Source of the DNA: JBMOMT01 sp049324835
Lineage (GTDB): Bacteria; Chloroflexota; Anaerolineae; CAYNKW01
NCBI GenBank assembly: GCA_049324835.1
Contig: JBMOMT010000002.1
Location: 1 to 33,751, forward strand
Reading direction: 5' to 3'
DNA: 33,751 nucleotides
A program made the translations under genes and the position numbers. Shown here piece by piece: positions 16,828 through 27,419 of this stretch. The notes beneath the pieces are model-generated. The model worked only from the letters and a program-made list of their open reading frames with translations, did not search any database and was not told where the DNA came from. The number at the start of each line of letters is the position of its first letter. The first letter of the stretch is position 1.

Positions 16828-17310
16828 ATGAGCAGCCACACCATCACCCTGACGGTCAACGGGCAGTCGATGTGCCTGGAGGTGGCCGCGCATCACACGC
16901 TGTTGCAGGTGCTGCGGGATCAACTGGGCCTGACCGGCGCCAAAGATGGCTGTAGCGAAGGCGACTGCGGCGCCTGCACCGTGCTGATGAACGGTGCGGC
17001 GGTCAATGCCTGTCTGGTGCTGGCTGCTCAGGCCGATGGCGCGGCGGTGCTGACCATCGAGGGGTTGGGCCCGGCAGAAGCGATGCATCCTCTGCAGAGG
17101 GCCTTTGTGGAGGAGGGCGGCACACAGTGCGGCTATTGCACGCCGGGGCTCATCCTATCGGCGGCGGCGCTGCTGCAAAACAATCCCTCCCCCACCGACG
17201 AGCAGATCCGCCAGGCGCTGGCGGGCAATCTGTGCCGCTGCACGGGTTATAACAAAATCATCGCCGCTGTCAAAAGGGCGGCTGAAGAGCTGGCACAGCC
17301 GCGCCTCTAG
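16828..17310 (+). CDS. 2Fe-2S subunit of a molybdenum hydroxylase (CoxS/XdhC small type)
   Basis: A 160-residue small subunit with two 2Fe-2S clusters. The plant-ferredoxin type cluster uses C42, C47, C50 and C62 (GCSEGDCGAC). The C-terminal helical cluster uses C101, C104, C136 and C138 (QCGYCTPG and NLCRCTGY). All eight cysteines are present and the length is normal. It transfers electrons between a molybdenum site and FAD in the cytoplasm. Start ATG 16828, just after the stop of the ferritin gene. Confidence 0.93.
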   Translation: MSSHTITLTVNGQSMCLEVAAHHTLLQVLRDQLGLTGAKDGCSEGDCGACTVLMNGAAVNACLVLAAQADGAAVLTIEGLGPAEAMHPLQRAFVEEGGTQCGYCTPGLILSAAALLQNNPSPTDEQIRQALAGNLCRCTGYNKIIAAVKRAAEELAQPRL

Positions 17311-17348
17311 TTCAAAAACCGTATCTTCTCAATAACTTGGGACAGGAT

Positions 17349-17398
17349 GTAGGGCAAGTTGGCAACTTGCCAGGACGCAATTTGTCAAATTGCGCTAC
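17349..17398. repeat. pair of adjacent 19-bp palindromes
   Basis: GGCAAGTTGGCAACTTGCC (17353-17371) and CGCAATTTGTCAAATTGCG (17376-17394) are each perfect 9-bp inverted repeats around one base. The pair is enclosed by GTAG (17349) and CTAC (17395). It lies between convergent genes. It is a repeat unit rather than a clear terminator on the + strand, since no T-run follows. Confidence 0.7.
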
Positions 17399-17423
17399 TC
17401 GCCCCCACTTTTTGAAAAGATAC

Positions 17424-17473
17424 CAAAAACCAAAAGGCTGAGAGATGCGGACATCTGCCCACCTCTCAGCCTT
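17424..17473 (-). terminator. intrinsic terminator after acpS
   Basis: CTCTCAGCCTT (17463-17473) and AAGGCTGAGAG (17434-17444) pair over 11 bp. Read on the minus strand the stem is followed by TTGGTTTTT-like bases (17433-17424). It stands about 40 bases after the acpS stop and ends the operon 22013-17515. An alternative inner stem AGATG/CATCT exists. Confidence 0.7.
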
Positions 17474-17514
17474 GCATTTGCGCCGCCTGTCGATTCAGAT
17501 GCAGCTCTGGGGTA

Positions 17515-17922
17515 TCAGCCGTTTTGCGCCATCGACGGCGCTTGGGTCGCCACCACCATCGCCACGGCGAATTGCCGCGAGTGGGACAGGCTCACCGCCC
17601 AGTGGGTGAGGCCCTGCTGTTGGGCGTGCATCAGTGCGCCGCCGTGGAGGCTGATGCCTGGTTTGCCACGCCGGTCGCGTATGACCTCCACGTCGCGCCA
17701 AAAGACCCCCTCGCGCCAGAAAATGCCCACGCCCAGCGCCTTGGCCGCCGCCTCTTTGGCCGCAAAACGAACCGCCAGCCGCTCCGGTTTGCCCTGACAA
17801 TAGGCGATCTCGGCCTCGCTGTAGACGCGGCGCAAGAACCGCTCGCCGAATCGGGCCAGCGCGCGGGCGATGCGTTCGATCTCGACGATGTCTACTCCCA
17901 CCGATAGCGGCTCGGCGTGCAT
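17515..17922 (-). CDS. acpS: holo-[acyl-carrier-protein] synthase
   Basis: A 135-residue AcpS-type phosphopantetheinyl transferase, which moves the 4'-phosphopantetheine arm from CoA to a serine of acyl carrier protein. The magnesium-binding D11 (GVDIVEIERI) and the motif FAAKEAAAKALG (53-64, with E57) are intact. ATG 17922 gives an N-terminus like the family's; a GTG 12 bases upstream is also possible. It is last in the minus-strand operon after ugd, 27 bases away, and is followed by a terminator. Confidence 0.9.
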   Translation of the reverse strand: MHAEPLSVGVDIVEIERIARALARFGERFLRRVYSEAEIAYCQGKPERLAVRFAAKEAAAKALGVGIFWREGVFWRDVEVIRDRRGKPGISLHGGALMHAQQQGLTHWAVSLSHSRQFAVAMVVATQAPSMAQNG

Positions 17923-17949
17923 GACCACACCCACCCCTGGCCCCTGCTC

Positions 17950-19248
17950 TTAATACCCCCGCCCAATGCCACGATAGATAAAACCCAGGGCGTTCATCGT
18001 CTCCGGCTCGTAGAGGTTGCGCCCATCGATGATGATGGGCTGGCGCATGAGCGCCTTGATGCGGGCCATGTCCAGGTGTTTGAACTCGTTCCAGTCGGTG
18101 ATGACCACCAGGGCATCACAATCCTGAGCCAGGTCGTAAGGCCCCTCGGCCAGGTTGATCTCTGGGTAGGAACGGACCGACACGCCCATCGCCACCGGAT
18201 CGTAGCCTTTGACCGTCGCACCCTCGTTCATCAACAGGTGTGCGATCTCGACCGCCGGCGATTCACGCATGTCGTCGGTGTTGGGTTTGAAGGCCAGGCC
18301 CATCAGGCCGATGGTTTTTTCTTGCAGGCTGCCCAATAGATCGCGTAACTTGCGCACTACCAGACGTCGCTGGTGGCGATTGATCTCCATGATGGTGCGC
18401 AACAACTGGGGGTGCCGCCCGTGGATGGCGGCCATGTGGGCCAGGGCTTTAACATCTTTGGGGAAACAACTGCCGCCATAACCCACGCCGGCATCCAGAA
18501 AATGATGGCCGATGCGTTTGTCGTAGCCCATGCCCACCGCCACCTCTTTGACATCGGCCCCCAGGGCCTCGCAGATGTTGGCCATCTCGTTGATGAACGA
18601 GATGCGGTTGGCCAGAAAAGCGTTAGAGGCATACTTGATCATCTCTGCCGTGCGTAGATCGGTGACGACGATGGGCGCCCGCAGAGAAAGGTAGAGCTGT
18701 GCCACCTTTTCGGCGGCCTCCCGATCCAGCGAGCCCAGCACGATGCGATCCGGATTGAGGAAATCGGCGATGGCCGCGCCCTCGCGCAAGAATTCGGGGT
18801 TGGACACGACGGCAAAAGAGACGCCTTCTTTTTTGTGGCGATTGACGATGTCGGCCACCCAGTCGCCGGTGCCCACCGGCACGGTGCTCTTGTTGACGAT
18901 GATGAGTGGGTGATCCATGACCTCGGCGATAGATTTGGCGGCCATACGCACGTAGCGCAGATCCGCCTCACCATCCACACCCTCCGGCGTGCCGACGGCG
19001 ATAAAGACGAACTCGGCCTCTTGGAGGCCCTCTTCGTAAGAGGTGGTAAAGTGGAGCCGACCCGCCTTGACGCTGCGGCGCACCACCTCTTCCAGGCCCG
19101 GTTCGTAGATGGGCACGCCGCCGCTGTTGAGGGTTTCGATCTTTTTCTCGTCGATGTCCAGGCACACCACCCGGTTGCCCAGATCGGCAAAACAGGTACC
19201 GGTCACCAGTCCCACATAGCCGGTGCCGATGACAGTGATGTTGCGCAT
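17950..19248 (-). CDS. ugd: UDP-glucose 6-dehydrogenase
   Basis: A 432-residue NAD-dependent enzyme making UDP-glucuronate from UDP-glucose. The NAD motif GTGYVG is at 8-13, and the catalytic cysteine is C261 in GYGGSCFPKD, with K205 (AEMIKYASNAFLA) and the DMRESPA region all present. Length is normal for the bacterial form. AAGGAG precedes the ATG by 6 bases. It sits in an operon with an FAD oxidoreductase and a YbhN-type membrane protein, which suggests cell-surface polysaccharide or glycolipid work. GDP-mannose or UDP-ManNAc dehydrogenase are less likely alternatives. Confidence 0.93.
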   Translation of the reverse strand: MRNITVIGTGYVGLVTGTCFADLGNRVVCLDIDEKKIETLNSGGVPIYEPGLEEVVRRSVKAGRLHFTTSYEEGLQEAEFVFIAVGTPEGVDGEADLRYVRMAAKSIAEVMDHPLIIVNKSTVPVGTGDWVADIVNRHKKEGVSFAVVSNPEFLREGAAIADFLNPDRIVLGSLDREAAEKVAQLYLSLRAPIVVTDLRTAEMIKYASNAFLANRISFINEMANICEALGADVKEVAVGMGYDKRIGHHFLDAGVGYGGSCFPKDVKALAHMAAIHGRHPQLLRTIMEINRHQRRLVVRKLRDLLGSLQEKTIGLMGLAFKPNTDDMRESPAVEIAHLLMNEGATVKGYDPVAMGVSVRSYPEINLAEGPYDLAQDCDALVVITDWNEFKHLDMARIKALMRQPIIIDGRNLYEPETMNALGFIYRGIGRGY

Positions 19249-19297
19249 GGGTCACTCCTTTTCTGGCTCAAGATGAAGGTTGGCATCGGTTCAAGGT

Positions 19298-20595
<1,298 letters not shown>

Positions 20596-20617
<22 letters not shown>

Positions 20618-21666
20618 GATGTCTCATCCTCGTGAGGCCGGAGCGCCGCACCGGCGACAGATTCGTCGTCGCCCTTTTCTCTGAGCCGGCTGGCCGAGGC
20701 AAAATCGCCCCAGGTGACGCCTTCGCGCCACATGTAAAAGGCGCCCAGCGCGGTGATGGGCAACCACAGCGCGGCGTGCAGCACCAGGGTATAGGCTCCG
20801 GCCACGTCCGGATCGATCCTGCCCACCGTTTTCAGCACCTCGATGCCCGGCGTGTCAAAGGTGCCCACGTAACCGGGCGCGGCAGGCAGGGTGGTCGCCA
20901 GGTTGACGATGCCGTTCATCAGCATCAACACCCAAAAAGGCACGCTGAAACCAAAGGCGTGGGTCACGAACCAGTACTTGACCGTTTCGGCCAGCCAGAT
21001 GACCAGCGACGTGACAAAGATCATGACGACGTCCTGGCCGCTGCGCAGACAGTGCAACCCCTCCATGAAACGATCCGCGAAACCCTGCACCGGGGCCTGA
21101 AAGCGGGCGGGCACCAGCCGGCCGATGACCCGGTTGTAGAGCTTTTGCGCCCGCTGTGGCGAGGCGGCGACGATAAAAAAGACGCCCAGCGCGCCAAAAA
21201 AGAGCAGGCTGCCGCCCACCACCACCAGCCGCAGCGAATCGGGCAGCGGCGTGAGGGGCAGGCTGATAAAAACGAACAGCAGCATGATCACGCCATCGAA
21301 CACCCGCTCCACCACCACCGTCGCCAGCGAGGCGCTCACGCTGACCCCTTCTTTGCGCCGCAGCACGTAGGCCCGGATCAGCTCGCCGGCGCGGGCCGGG
21401 TAGACGTTGTTGCCCATGTAGCCGATGCAAACCACCGGGAAAAGACGCGCCAACCGGACGGCCTTTAGCGGGCGTAACATATAGTGCCAGCGCCAGGTGC
21501 GCGCCCACACGGCAAAAAAGTAGACGGCCACACCGGGCAAGAGCCATCCATACTCGGCGTGCTTTAGGCTTTGCCAGACATCACCCAATTGGAGATGCAG
21601 CAGGGCATAGTAACAAAAGCCCACACTGATGAGAATTCCCAGCCAGAATTGCCAGCGTTTAAACAT
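20596..21666 (-). CDS. YbhN/LPG-synthase-like integral membrane protein
   Basis: A 356-residue membrane protein with about eight helices, of the UPF0104/lysylphosphatidylglycerol synthetase transmembrane family (flippase-like). Marks are the first segment FWLGILISVGFCYYALLHL, the IGYMGNNVYPARAGELIRAYVLRRKEGVSVS stretch (the family's GE-x-R pattern), and VNLATTLPAAPGYVGTFD near residue 285. It may move a lipid-linked molecule across the membrane. ATG 21666 is chosen because the first segment begins right after it; an extra 21 residues upstream look unrelated. It overlaps the oxidoreductase gene. Confidence 0.83.
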
Positions 21667-21761
21667 CGTCTCTGTGCTCGTTCGATAAAAAAACCGTGGG
21701 CTGCCCCATGCTATCCGACTCTCCCGCAAAGGGCAGCCACAGACAGATACTTGGAGCGGAA

Positions 21762-22013
21762 CTAGTTTTCGCCTGCCACCACCGCTTCAGGAAGCATGAC
21801 GCCCAACACTTTTTCCAGGGCCATGGTGTGGCTGCACACCCCACGCTTTTGGAAAAAATCGCAGCCACAGTGCCACTTGCCCCGATCATACGTCACCTGG
21901 TAATGATGGTGATTGCCCTCAAAGATCACTTCGAACGTTTCGAAGCGCAGGCGATGTGGCTCCTGAGCGTACTGCCGAGCTTTTTCGATCTTGCTGATCA
22001 TGCCCGAATCCAT
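21762..22013 (-). CDS. small SWIM-type zinc finger protein
   Basis: An 83-residue protein whose core is CGCDFFQKRGVCSHTMALEKVLG, the C-x-C-xn-C-x-H pattern of SWIM zinc fingers (binding DNA or protein). The N-terminal part has a charged helix and short strands (FEVIFEGNHHHYQVTYDRGKWHCGC). ATG 22013 is chosen because AGGAGG lies 5 bases upstream. SWIM domains usually sit in larger proteins, so this stand-alone version is small. Its partner and target are unknown; 95 bases separate it from the YbhN gene. Confidence 0.75.
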   Translation of the reverse strand: MDSGMISKIEKARQYAQEPHRLRFETFEVIFEGNHHHYQVTYDRGKWHCGCDFFQKRGVCSHTMALEKVLGVMLPEAVVAGEN

Positions 22014-22199
22014 GCAGCCCTCCTGCAAAGAACGATTGGAGACAAACAAAAGAACACCGAGACACAGCAGTGCCCTAGTGTTCTACGCCGACCCCGTATA
22101 AAAGTGGAACAAGCATCTGATACAATCCGCACTCCGTTGAGGGCGATGGGATTGGGGCCGTTCGCCCTCATGCTGCCAGTATACTCGGTTTGAGAGGAT

Positions 22200-22321
22200 T
22201 TGTCAACCCTCGTTTTGTGGAGGGGTGCCTTTCACTTTGAGGGGGCATCCTGCCGCGGGTTTTCGAACCGGCGGCAGGATCGACTACCCCAAAAGTGAAA
22301 TATACTTGTCACCCTCGTTTT
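22200..22321. repeat. nested hairpin flanked by direct repeats
   Basis: TTGTCAACCCTCGTTTT (22200-22216) and TTGTCACCCTCGTTTT (22306-22321) are direct repeats with one base missing. Between them TTTCACTTT (22230-22238) pairs with AAAGTGAAA (22292-22300). Inside, ATCCTGCCGC (22247-22256) pairs with GCGGCAGGAT (22271-22280), then GGTT/AACC closes a TTCG tetraloop (22262-22265). The rest of 22014-22488 holds the promoter of the MIP18 gene and no gene of its own. Confidence 0.75.
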
Positions 22322-22351
22322 TTGACTTGCCGGGTCTTGTTGTGGTACAAT
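22322..22351 (+). promoter_or_regulatory. sigma70-type promoter of the MIP18-family gene
   Basis: TTGACT (22322-22327) and TACAAT (22346-22351) with an 18-base spacer. The -35 starts right at the end of the right direct repeat of the neighbouring element. About 135 bases of leader precede the ATG. Confidence 0.6.
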
Positions 22352-22488
22352 AGGCCTCACAGTTCAAGGATGACACAGCCGGTAAACGAGCGATGGGGCT
22401 ATCTCTCACCCGGCGTTTGTTTTTCACCAGCACGCCCACCAGAGACGACAGATCGTCGCCATCCGGTGCATCTCCTGGAGGTTGTCAC

Positions 22489-22788
22489 ATGGTCACGCAA
22501 GAGCAGATACAACAGGCGCTCAAAAAGGTGTACGATCCCGAGATCGGCATCAACATCGTCGATCTGGGCCTGGTGTACGGCATCGACGTCGTGGATGACC
22601 AGGTTTTCGTCAACATGACCCTCACCAGTCCCGGCTGCCCGGTGGGCCCTCAGATCGTCCGCAGCGTCCAACGCGAGGCCGCCGCTCTGGAAGGCGTTGG
22701 GCAAGTGGATGTACAATTGGTCTGGTCGCCGCTCTGGTCGCCAGAGATGATGAGTGAGCAAGCCAAAGACGAGCTGGGATACTATTAG
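22489..22788 (+). CDS. MIP18/DUF59-family iron-sulfur assembly protein (SufT/PaaD-like)
   Basis: A 99-residue single-domain protein of the MIP18 (DUF59) family, linked to iron-sulfur cluster assembly (SufT) or to phenylacetate oxygenase maturation (PaaD). Marks are KKVYDPEIGINIVDLGLVY (DPE at 16-18) and MTLTSPGCPVGP with the conserved C50. ATG 22489 is chosen because CTGGAGG precedes it; a longer frame starting at 22393 has no SD. It stands alone with its own promoter and terminator. Confidence 0.87.
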   Translation: MVTQEQIQQALKKVYDPEIGINIVDLGLVYGIDVVDDQVFVNMTLTSPGCPVGPQIVRSVQREAAALEGVGQVDVQLVWSPLWSPEMMSEQAKDELGYY

Positions 22789-22847
22789 GCCACGCTCGAC
22801 TTGATAGTTTTTGGCAGGCCAGGTGTGTTATACTGTGGCCAAACAAA

Positions 22848-22876
22848 AGCCCTCATGTTTGATGGGGGCTTTTTTA
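22848..22876 (+). terminator. intrinsic terminator
   Basis: AGCCCTCAT (22848-22856) pairs with ATGGGGGCT (22862-22870), with one G-T pair and a 5-base loop, followed by T6. It lies 60 bases after the MIP18-family gene. A promoter-like TATACT (22830-22835) stands just before it, with a possible -35 TTGATA at a poor distance. Confidence 0.85.
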
Positions 22877-23023
22877 TGCGCGTGTCTCTTTTACACGATA
22901 AACTTGCATCCATAACAAAGGGTAATTGTTCAGCCTGCCCTCCCGCAGGTTAAAATCGTTCATCCCATGCCACAATTTAGCCGACTGGGCTCGGTAAATC
23001 TGCAAACTGTGGCGGCACAAGGA

Positions 23024-23041
23024 GGCACGGCATGCCGTGCC
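23024..23041. repeat. 18-bp perfect palindrome
   Basis: GGCACGGCATGCCGTGCC is a perfect palindrome, followed by CCTACC. It lies between the terminator and the HMG-CoA reductase gene. To its left CCTCCCGCAGG (22939-22949) and to its right CCTGCGGGAG (23052-23061) form a further inverted pair, whose core also occurs at 9657 and near 27296 and 27376. Confidence 0.6.
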
Positions 23042-23087
23042 CCTACCAAAGCCTGCGGGAGAGTGAGCAGTTACAACAAAGGAACAA

Positions 23088-24449
<1,362 letters not shown>

Positions 24450-24455
24450 CGGTTC

Positions 24456-25523
24456 ATGACGACTGAACCCAGACTGATGAAACCCATTCGTGAGGTTGGT
24501 ATCGTGGGCCACGGAGCCTACGTGCCTCGCTTTCGTTTGCCAGCCAGCGAAGTGGCCCGTGTGTGGAGCGATGGCGCAGGTGGGTTGCCCATCAAAGAAA
24601 AAGCCGTGCCCGGTCTGGACGAAGACACGGCCACCATGAGCCTGGAGGCGGCGCGTAATGCCCTGGCGCGGGCGGGCATCGATGCGGCCCACATTCGCGC
24701 CGTGTGGGTGGGCAGCGAGTCGCACCCGTACGCCGTCAAACCCACCAGCACCATCGTCGCCGAGGCCATCGGGGCCGCACCCCACACCCTGGCCGGCGAC
24801 TGGGAATTTGCCTGCAAGGCCGGTTCGGAAGCGTTGCAGGCGGCCATCGCCCTGGTGGGCTCTGGCATGGGCGATTACGCCCTGGCCATCGGGGCCGACA
24901 CCGCTCAGGGTCGCCCTGGCGATGCGCTAGAATTCACTGCCGGGGCTGGCGCGGCGGCCTGCATTGTCGGCCCGCGTGAACAGAGCCTGGCCTATTTTGA
25001 GGCGTCTTATTCCTACGTCACCGACACGCCAGACTTTTTCCGGCGGCCTTACCAGCACTTCCCGCAGCACGGCAGTCGATTCACCGGCGAACCGGCTTAT
25101 TTCGAGCATATCCTGGCTTCGTCGCGCACCCTGTTGGCGGCATTGGAGCGCAAACCGCAGGATTATGCCTACGCCGTTCTACACCAACCCAACGCCCGTT
25201 TCCCTCAACAGGCAGCCCAGGAACTGGGTTTTGCGCCGGAGCAGATCAAGCCGGGCTTGCTGGTACCGGTCATCGGCAACACCTATGCCGGTTCTTCGCT
25301 GATGGGTCTGATGGCGGTGCTGGACGTGGCCCGGCCAGGCGACAAGATATTTCTGGCTTCCTACGGTTCCGGCGCGGGCAGCGACGCTTTTTCGCTGGTG
25401 GTCACCGAGGCCATCGCAGAGCGGCAGCGCCGCGCCCCCACTACCCAGGCGTACATCGACCGCCGCAAAGAGATCGATTATGCCACCTATGTGCGCTTTC
25501 GCCGCAAACTGCACACCCATTGA
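24456..25523 (+). CDS. archaeal-type hydroxymethylglutaryl-CoA synthase
   Basis: A 355-residue thiolase-fold enzyme condensing acetyl-CoA with acetoacetyl-CoA. Catalytic C120 lies in EFACKAGSEAL, E88 in VGSESHPYAV, H243 in VLHQPNARFP, and the family end pattern is ASYGSGAGSDAFS. The short length and these motifs fit the archaeal HMG-CoA synthase group (DUF35-dependent) rather than the MvaS of Gram-positive cocci. In archaea this enzyme forms a complex with a thiolase and a DUF35 protein, and both follow here. Start ATG 24456; upstream AACGCCGAGGG is a weak SD. Confidence 0.9.
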   Translation: MTTEPRLMKPIREVGIVGHGAYVPRFRLPASEVARVWSDGAGGLPIKEKAVPGLDEDTATMSLEAARNALARAGIDAAHIRAVWVGSESHPYAVKPTSTIVAEAIGAAPHTLAGDWEFACKAGSEALQAAIALVGSGMGDYALAIGADTAQGRPGDALEFTAGAGAAACIVGPREQSLAYFEASYSYVTDTPDFFRRPYQHFPQHGSRFTGEPAYFEHILASSRTLLAALERKPQDYAYAVLHQPNARFPQQAAQELGFAPEQIKPGLLVPVIGNTYAGSSLMGLMAVLDVARPGDKIFLASYGSGAGSDAFSLVVTEAIAERQRRAPTTQAYIDRRKEIDYATYVRFRRKLHTH

Positions 25524-25541
25524 GCCAGACACGGATTCACG

Positions 25542-26699
25542 ATGAGACAGGTTAGCATCGTCGGCTTTGGACAAACACGAGTGGGCGAGCATTGGGACCG
25601 GTCGCTGCGCCACCTGGCAGGCGACGCCGTCCTGTCTGCCATGCAGCACGCCGGCATCGACCGCGCCGACGTGCTCTATGTGGGCAACATGCTCTCCGGC
25701 GAGATCGCCGGTCAGGAACATCTGGGCGCGTTGGTGGCCGATTTTGTGGGCCTGCGTGGCATCGAAGCCATCAAAGTCGAGGCGGCCTGCGCCTCCGGAG
25801 CGGTGGCGGTGCGGCAGGCGCTCATTGCCGTGGCCAGCGGCCTGGTCGAGATCGCCATCGCCGTGGGTGTGGAAAAGATGACCGACGAAACCGGCTCTTC
25901 TGTCACCAGCAGCCTGGCTATGGCCGCCGACGCCGATTACGAGACGGCCCATGGCCTCTCGTTCGTGGCCATCAATGCCCTGCTGATGCAGCGTTACATG
26001 TACGAGTTTGGTTATCAGCGCCAGGATTTCGCACCGTTTGCCGTGAACGCCCACGCCAACGCGGTCGACAACCCCTATGCCATGTTTCCCCGGCCCATCA
26101 CCGCCGAGGCCTTTGCCAAAGCCGCCATGATCGCCAGCCCCATCAGCCTGCTCGATTCGTCGCCCATCTGCGACGGCGCGGCGGCGGTGGTGATCGTGCC
26201 GACCAAGCAGGAGCGCGCCTTTACCGACAAGCCGGTGCGTATCATCGGCTCGGCGGCGGCCACCGATGCCCTGGCCCTGCACGACCGGCGCGATCCACTC
26301 TTTTTGCAGGCGGCCCACGATTCGGCCTACAAAGCCTACCTCCAGGCGGGCATCCGTCCGGAGGATATCGACGTTTTTGAGCTGCACGACGCCTTCACCG
26401 TGATGGCGGCGCTCTCGCTGGAAGCCACCGGCTTTGCCGAGCGGGGCAAAGGCGTGGCCCTGGCCCTGGAGGGTGAGATCCGGCCCGATGGCCGGATCCC
26501 CATCGCCACCAGGGGAGGGCTGAAAGCGCGAGGACACCCGGTGGGCGCCACAGGCGTCTACCAGATCGTCGAGGTGGCGCAGCAACTACGCGGCGAGGCC
26601 GGGGGCAGCCAGGTGGTCGACGCCCGGCGCGGCATGGCTCAGAACATCGGCGGCAGTGGCGCAACCATCGTCACCCACATTTTGCAATCAACCGACTGA
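25542..26699 (+). CDS. thiolase (acetyl-CoA C-acetyltransferase type)
   Basis: A 385-residue thiolase-superfamily protein. The nucleophile is C83 (EAACASGAVAV), HPVGATG with its histidine lies near 335, and the end motif is NIGGSGATIV. This is the SCP2-thiolase type found beside archaeal HMG-CoA synthase, giving acetoacetyl-CoA from two acetyl-CoA. It lies 18 bases after HMG-CoA synthase and 31 before the DUF35 gene, so substrate channelling in a thiolase/HMG-CoA synthase/DUF35 complex is inferred from archaeal work. Confidence 0.9.
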   Translation: MRQVSIVGFGQTRVGEHWDRSLRHLAGDAVLSAMQHAGIDRADVLYVGNMLSGEIAGQEHLGALVADFVGLRGIEAIKVEAACASGAVAVRQALIAVASGLVEIAIAVGVEKMTDETGSSVTSSLAMAADADYETAHGLSFVAINALLMQRYMYEFGYQRQDFAPFAVNAHANAVDNPYAMFPRPITAEAFAKAAMIASPISLLDSSPICDGAAAVVIVPTKQERAFTDKPVRIIGSAAATDALALHDRRDPLFLQAAHDSAYKAYLQAGIRPEDIDVFELHDAFTVMAALSLEATGFAERGKGVALALEGEIRPDGRIPIATRGGLKARGHPVGATGVYQIVEVAQQLRGEAGGSQVVDARRGMAQNIGGSGATIVTHILQSTD

Positions 26700-26730
26700 A
26701 AAGCCTTTATTCGATGGAGGTACGTAAAAA

Positions 26731-27129
26731 ATGGGTTTACCAACAGATTGGAGATTAAAAAACCAGCGTTACCAGCTGACCGGCGAGATCTGCCGCCAGT
26801 GCGGGGCCAAACTCTTTCCGCCGCGCGATGTCTGCCCCGAATGCAGCAAGCCGGCCTACGAGCCTTTTACTTTTAGCGGCAAGGGCGAAATCTATTCCTA
26901 CGCCACCTTGTATCAGGCGCCGGAAGGCTACCAGGAATTCGCTCCCTATACCGTGGCCCTGGTGCGGCTGGAAGAAGGGCCGCTGATCACCGCCCAACTC
27001 ACCGACGTGGACGACGACGCCGTCCGGATCGGCATGCCGGTGGAGATGGTGACGCGCAAGATGCGCGAGCACGGTGAAGATGGGGTGATCGTGTACGGCT
27101 ACAAGTTCCGGCCTGCCGGCTTGAGTTAA
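26731..27129 (+). CDS. DUF35 OB-fold/zinc-ribbon protein
   Basis: A 132-residue protein with an N-terminal rubredoxin-like zinc ribbon (C21-x2-C24 and C35-x2-C38) and a C-terminal OB-fold (about residues 45-130, beginning with GKGEIYSYATLYQAPEGYQEFAPYTVALV). In the archaeal acetyl-CoA thiolase/HMG-CoA synthase complex, a DUF35 protein links the two enzymes. Gene order here matches that role. GGAGGT precedes the ATG. A terminator lies about 60 bases after the stop. Confidence 0.9.
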   Translation: MGLPTDWRLKNQRYQLTGEICRQCGAKLFPPRDVCPECSKPAYEPFTFSGKGEIYSYATLYQAPEGYQEFAPYTVALVRLEEGPLITAQLTDVDDDAVRIGMPVEMVTRKMREHGEDGVIVYGYKFRPAGLS

Positions 27130-27188
27130 AGCCCGATCTACCCCAGCCTGAGAGAAAATTCGATACAGGACGATGCGCTGTCCTTCGT

Positions 27189-27228
27189 CTGCCGCCCCCG
27201 CTCGCCGGAAGGAGCGGCAGTTGTTTTT
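27189..27228 (+). terminator. intrinsic terminator of the mevalonate operon
   Basis: CTGCCGC (27189-27195) pairs with GCGGCAG (27214-27220), followed at once by TTGTTTTT (27221-27228). A competing stem CCGCTC/GAGCGG (27198-27203 with 27212-27217) is also present. Confidence 0.65.
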
Positions 27229-27269
27229 GGGATAACCGGCTTGCAGTTGTAACCATCCTGAATACAATA

Positions 27270-27419
27270 GAGTGTGGCTAAAATCTGTGGGAAACCCTCC
27301 CGCAGATTCGATGGATACGCTTCCCTTGAGCTTTGACCCATGAAAACCCTCTCTGGAAGCATGGTTCTCCCTCAACCTGCGGGAGGGTCAGACACCTCCC
27401 ACGATTTTTGGCCACACTC
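27270..27419. repeat. 150-bp inverted-repeat element with flanking direct repeats
   Basis: The left end GAGTGTGGCTAAAATC (27270-27285) and the right end (reverse complement of 27403-27419) are near-identical. Inner arms ACCCTCCCGCAG (27294-27305) and CTGCGGGAGGGT (27378-27389) are exact reverse complements. ATACAAT occurs 2 bases outside each end (27262-27268 and 27421-27427), like a target-site duplication. It fills most of the gap 27130-27498, which has no other gene. Confidence 0.75.

Noticed and set aside
17349..17398. CRISPR array
   Set aside because: The two repeats differ in sequence and there are no regularly spaced spacers.
22247..22280. tRNA-like TTCGAACC hairpin
   Set aside because: No acceptor, D or anticodon arms can be built around it; it is better explained as the core of a nested hairpin.
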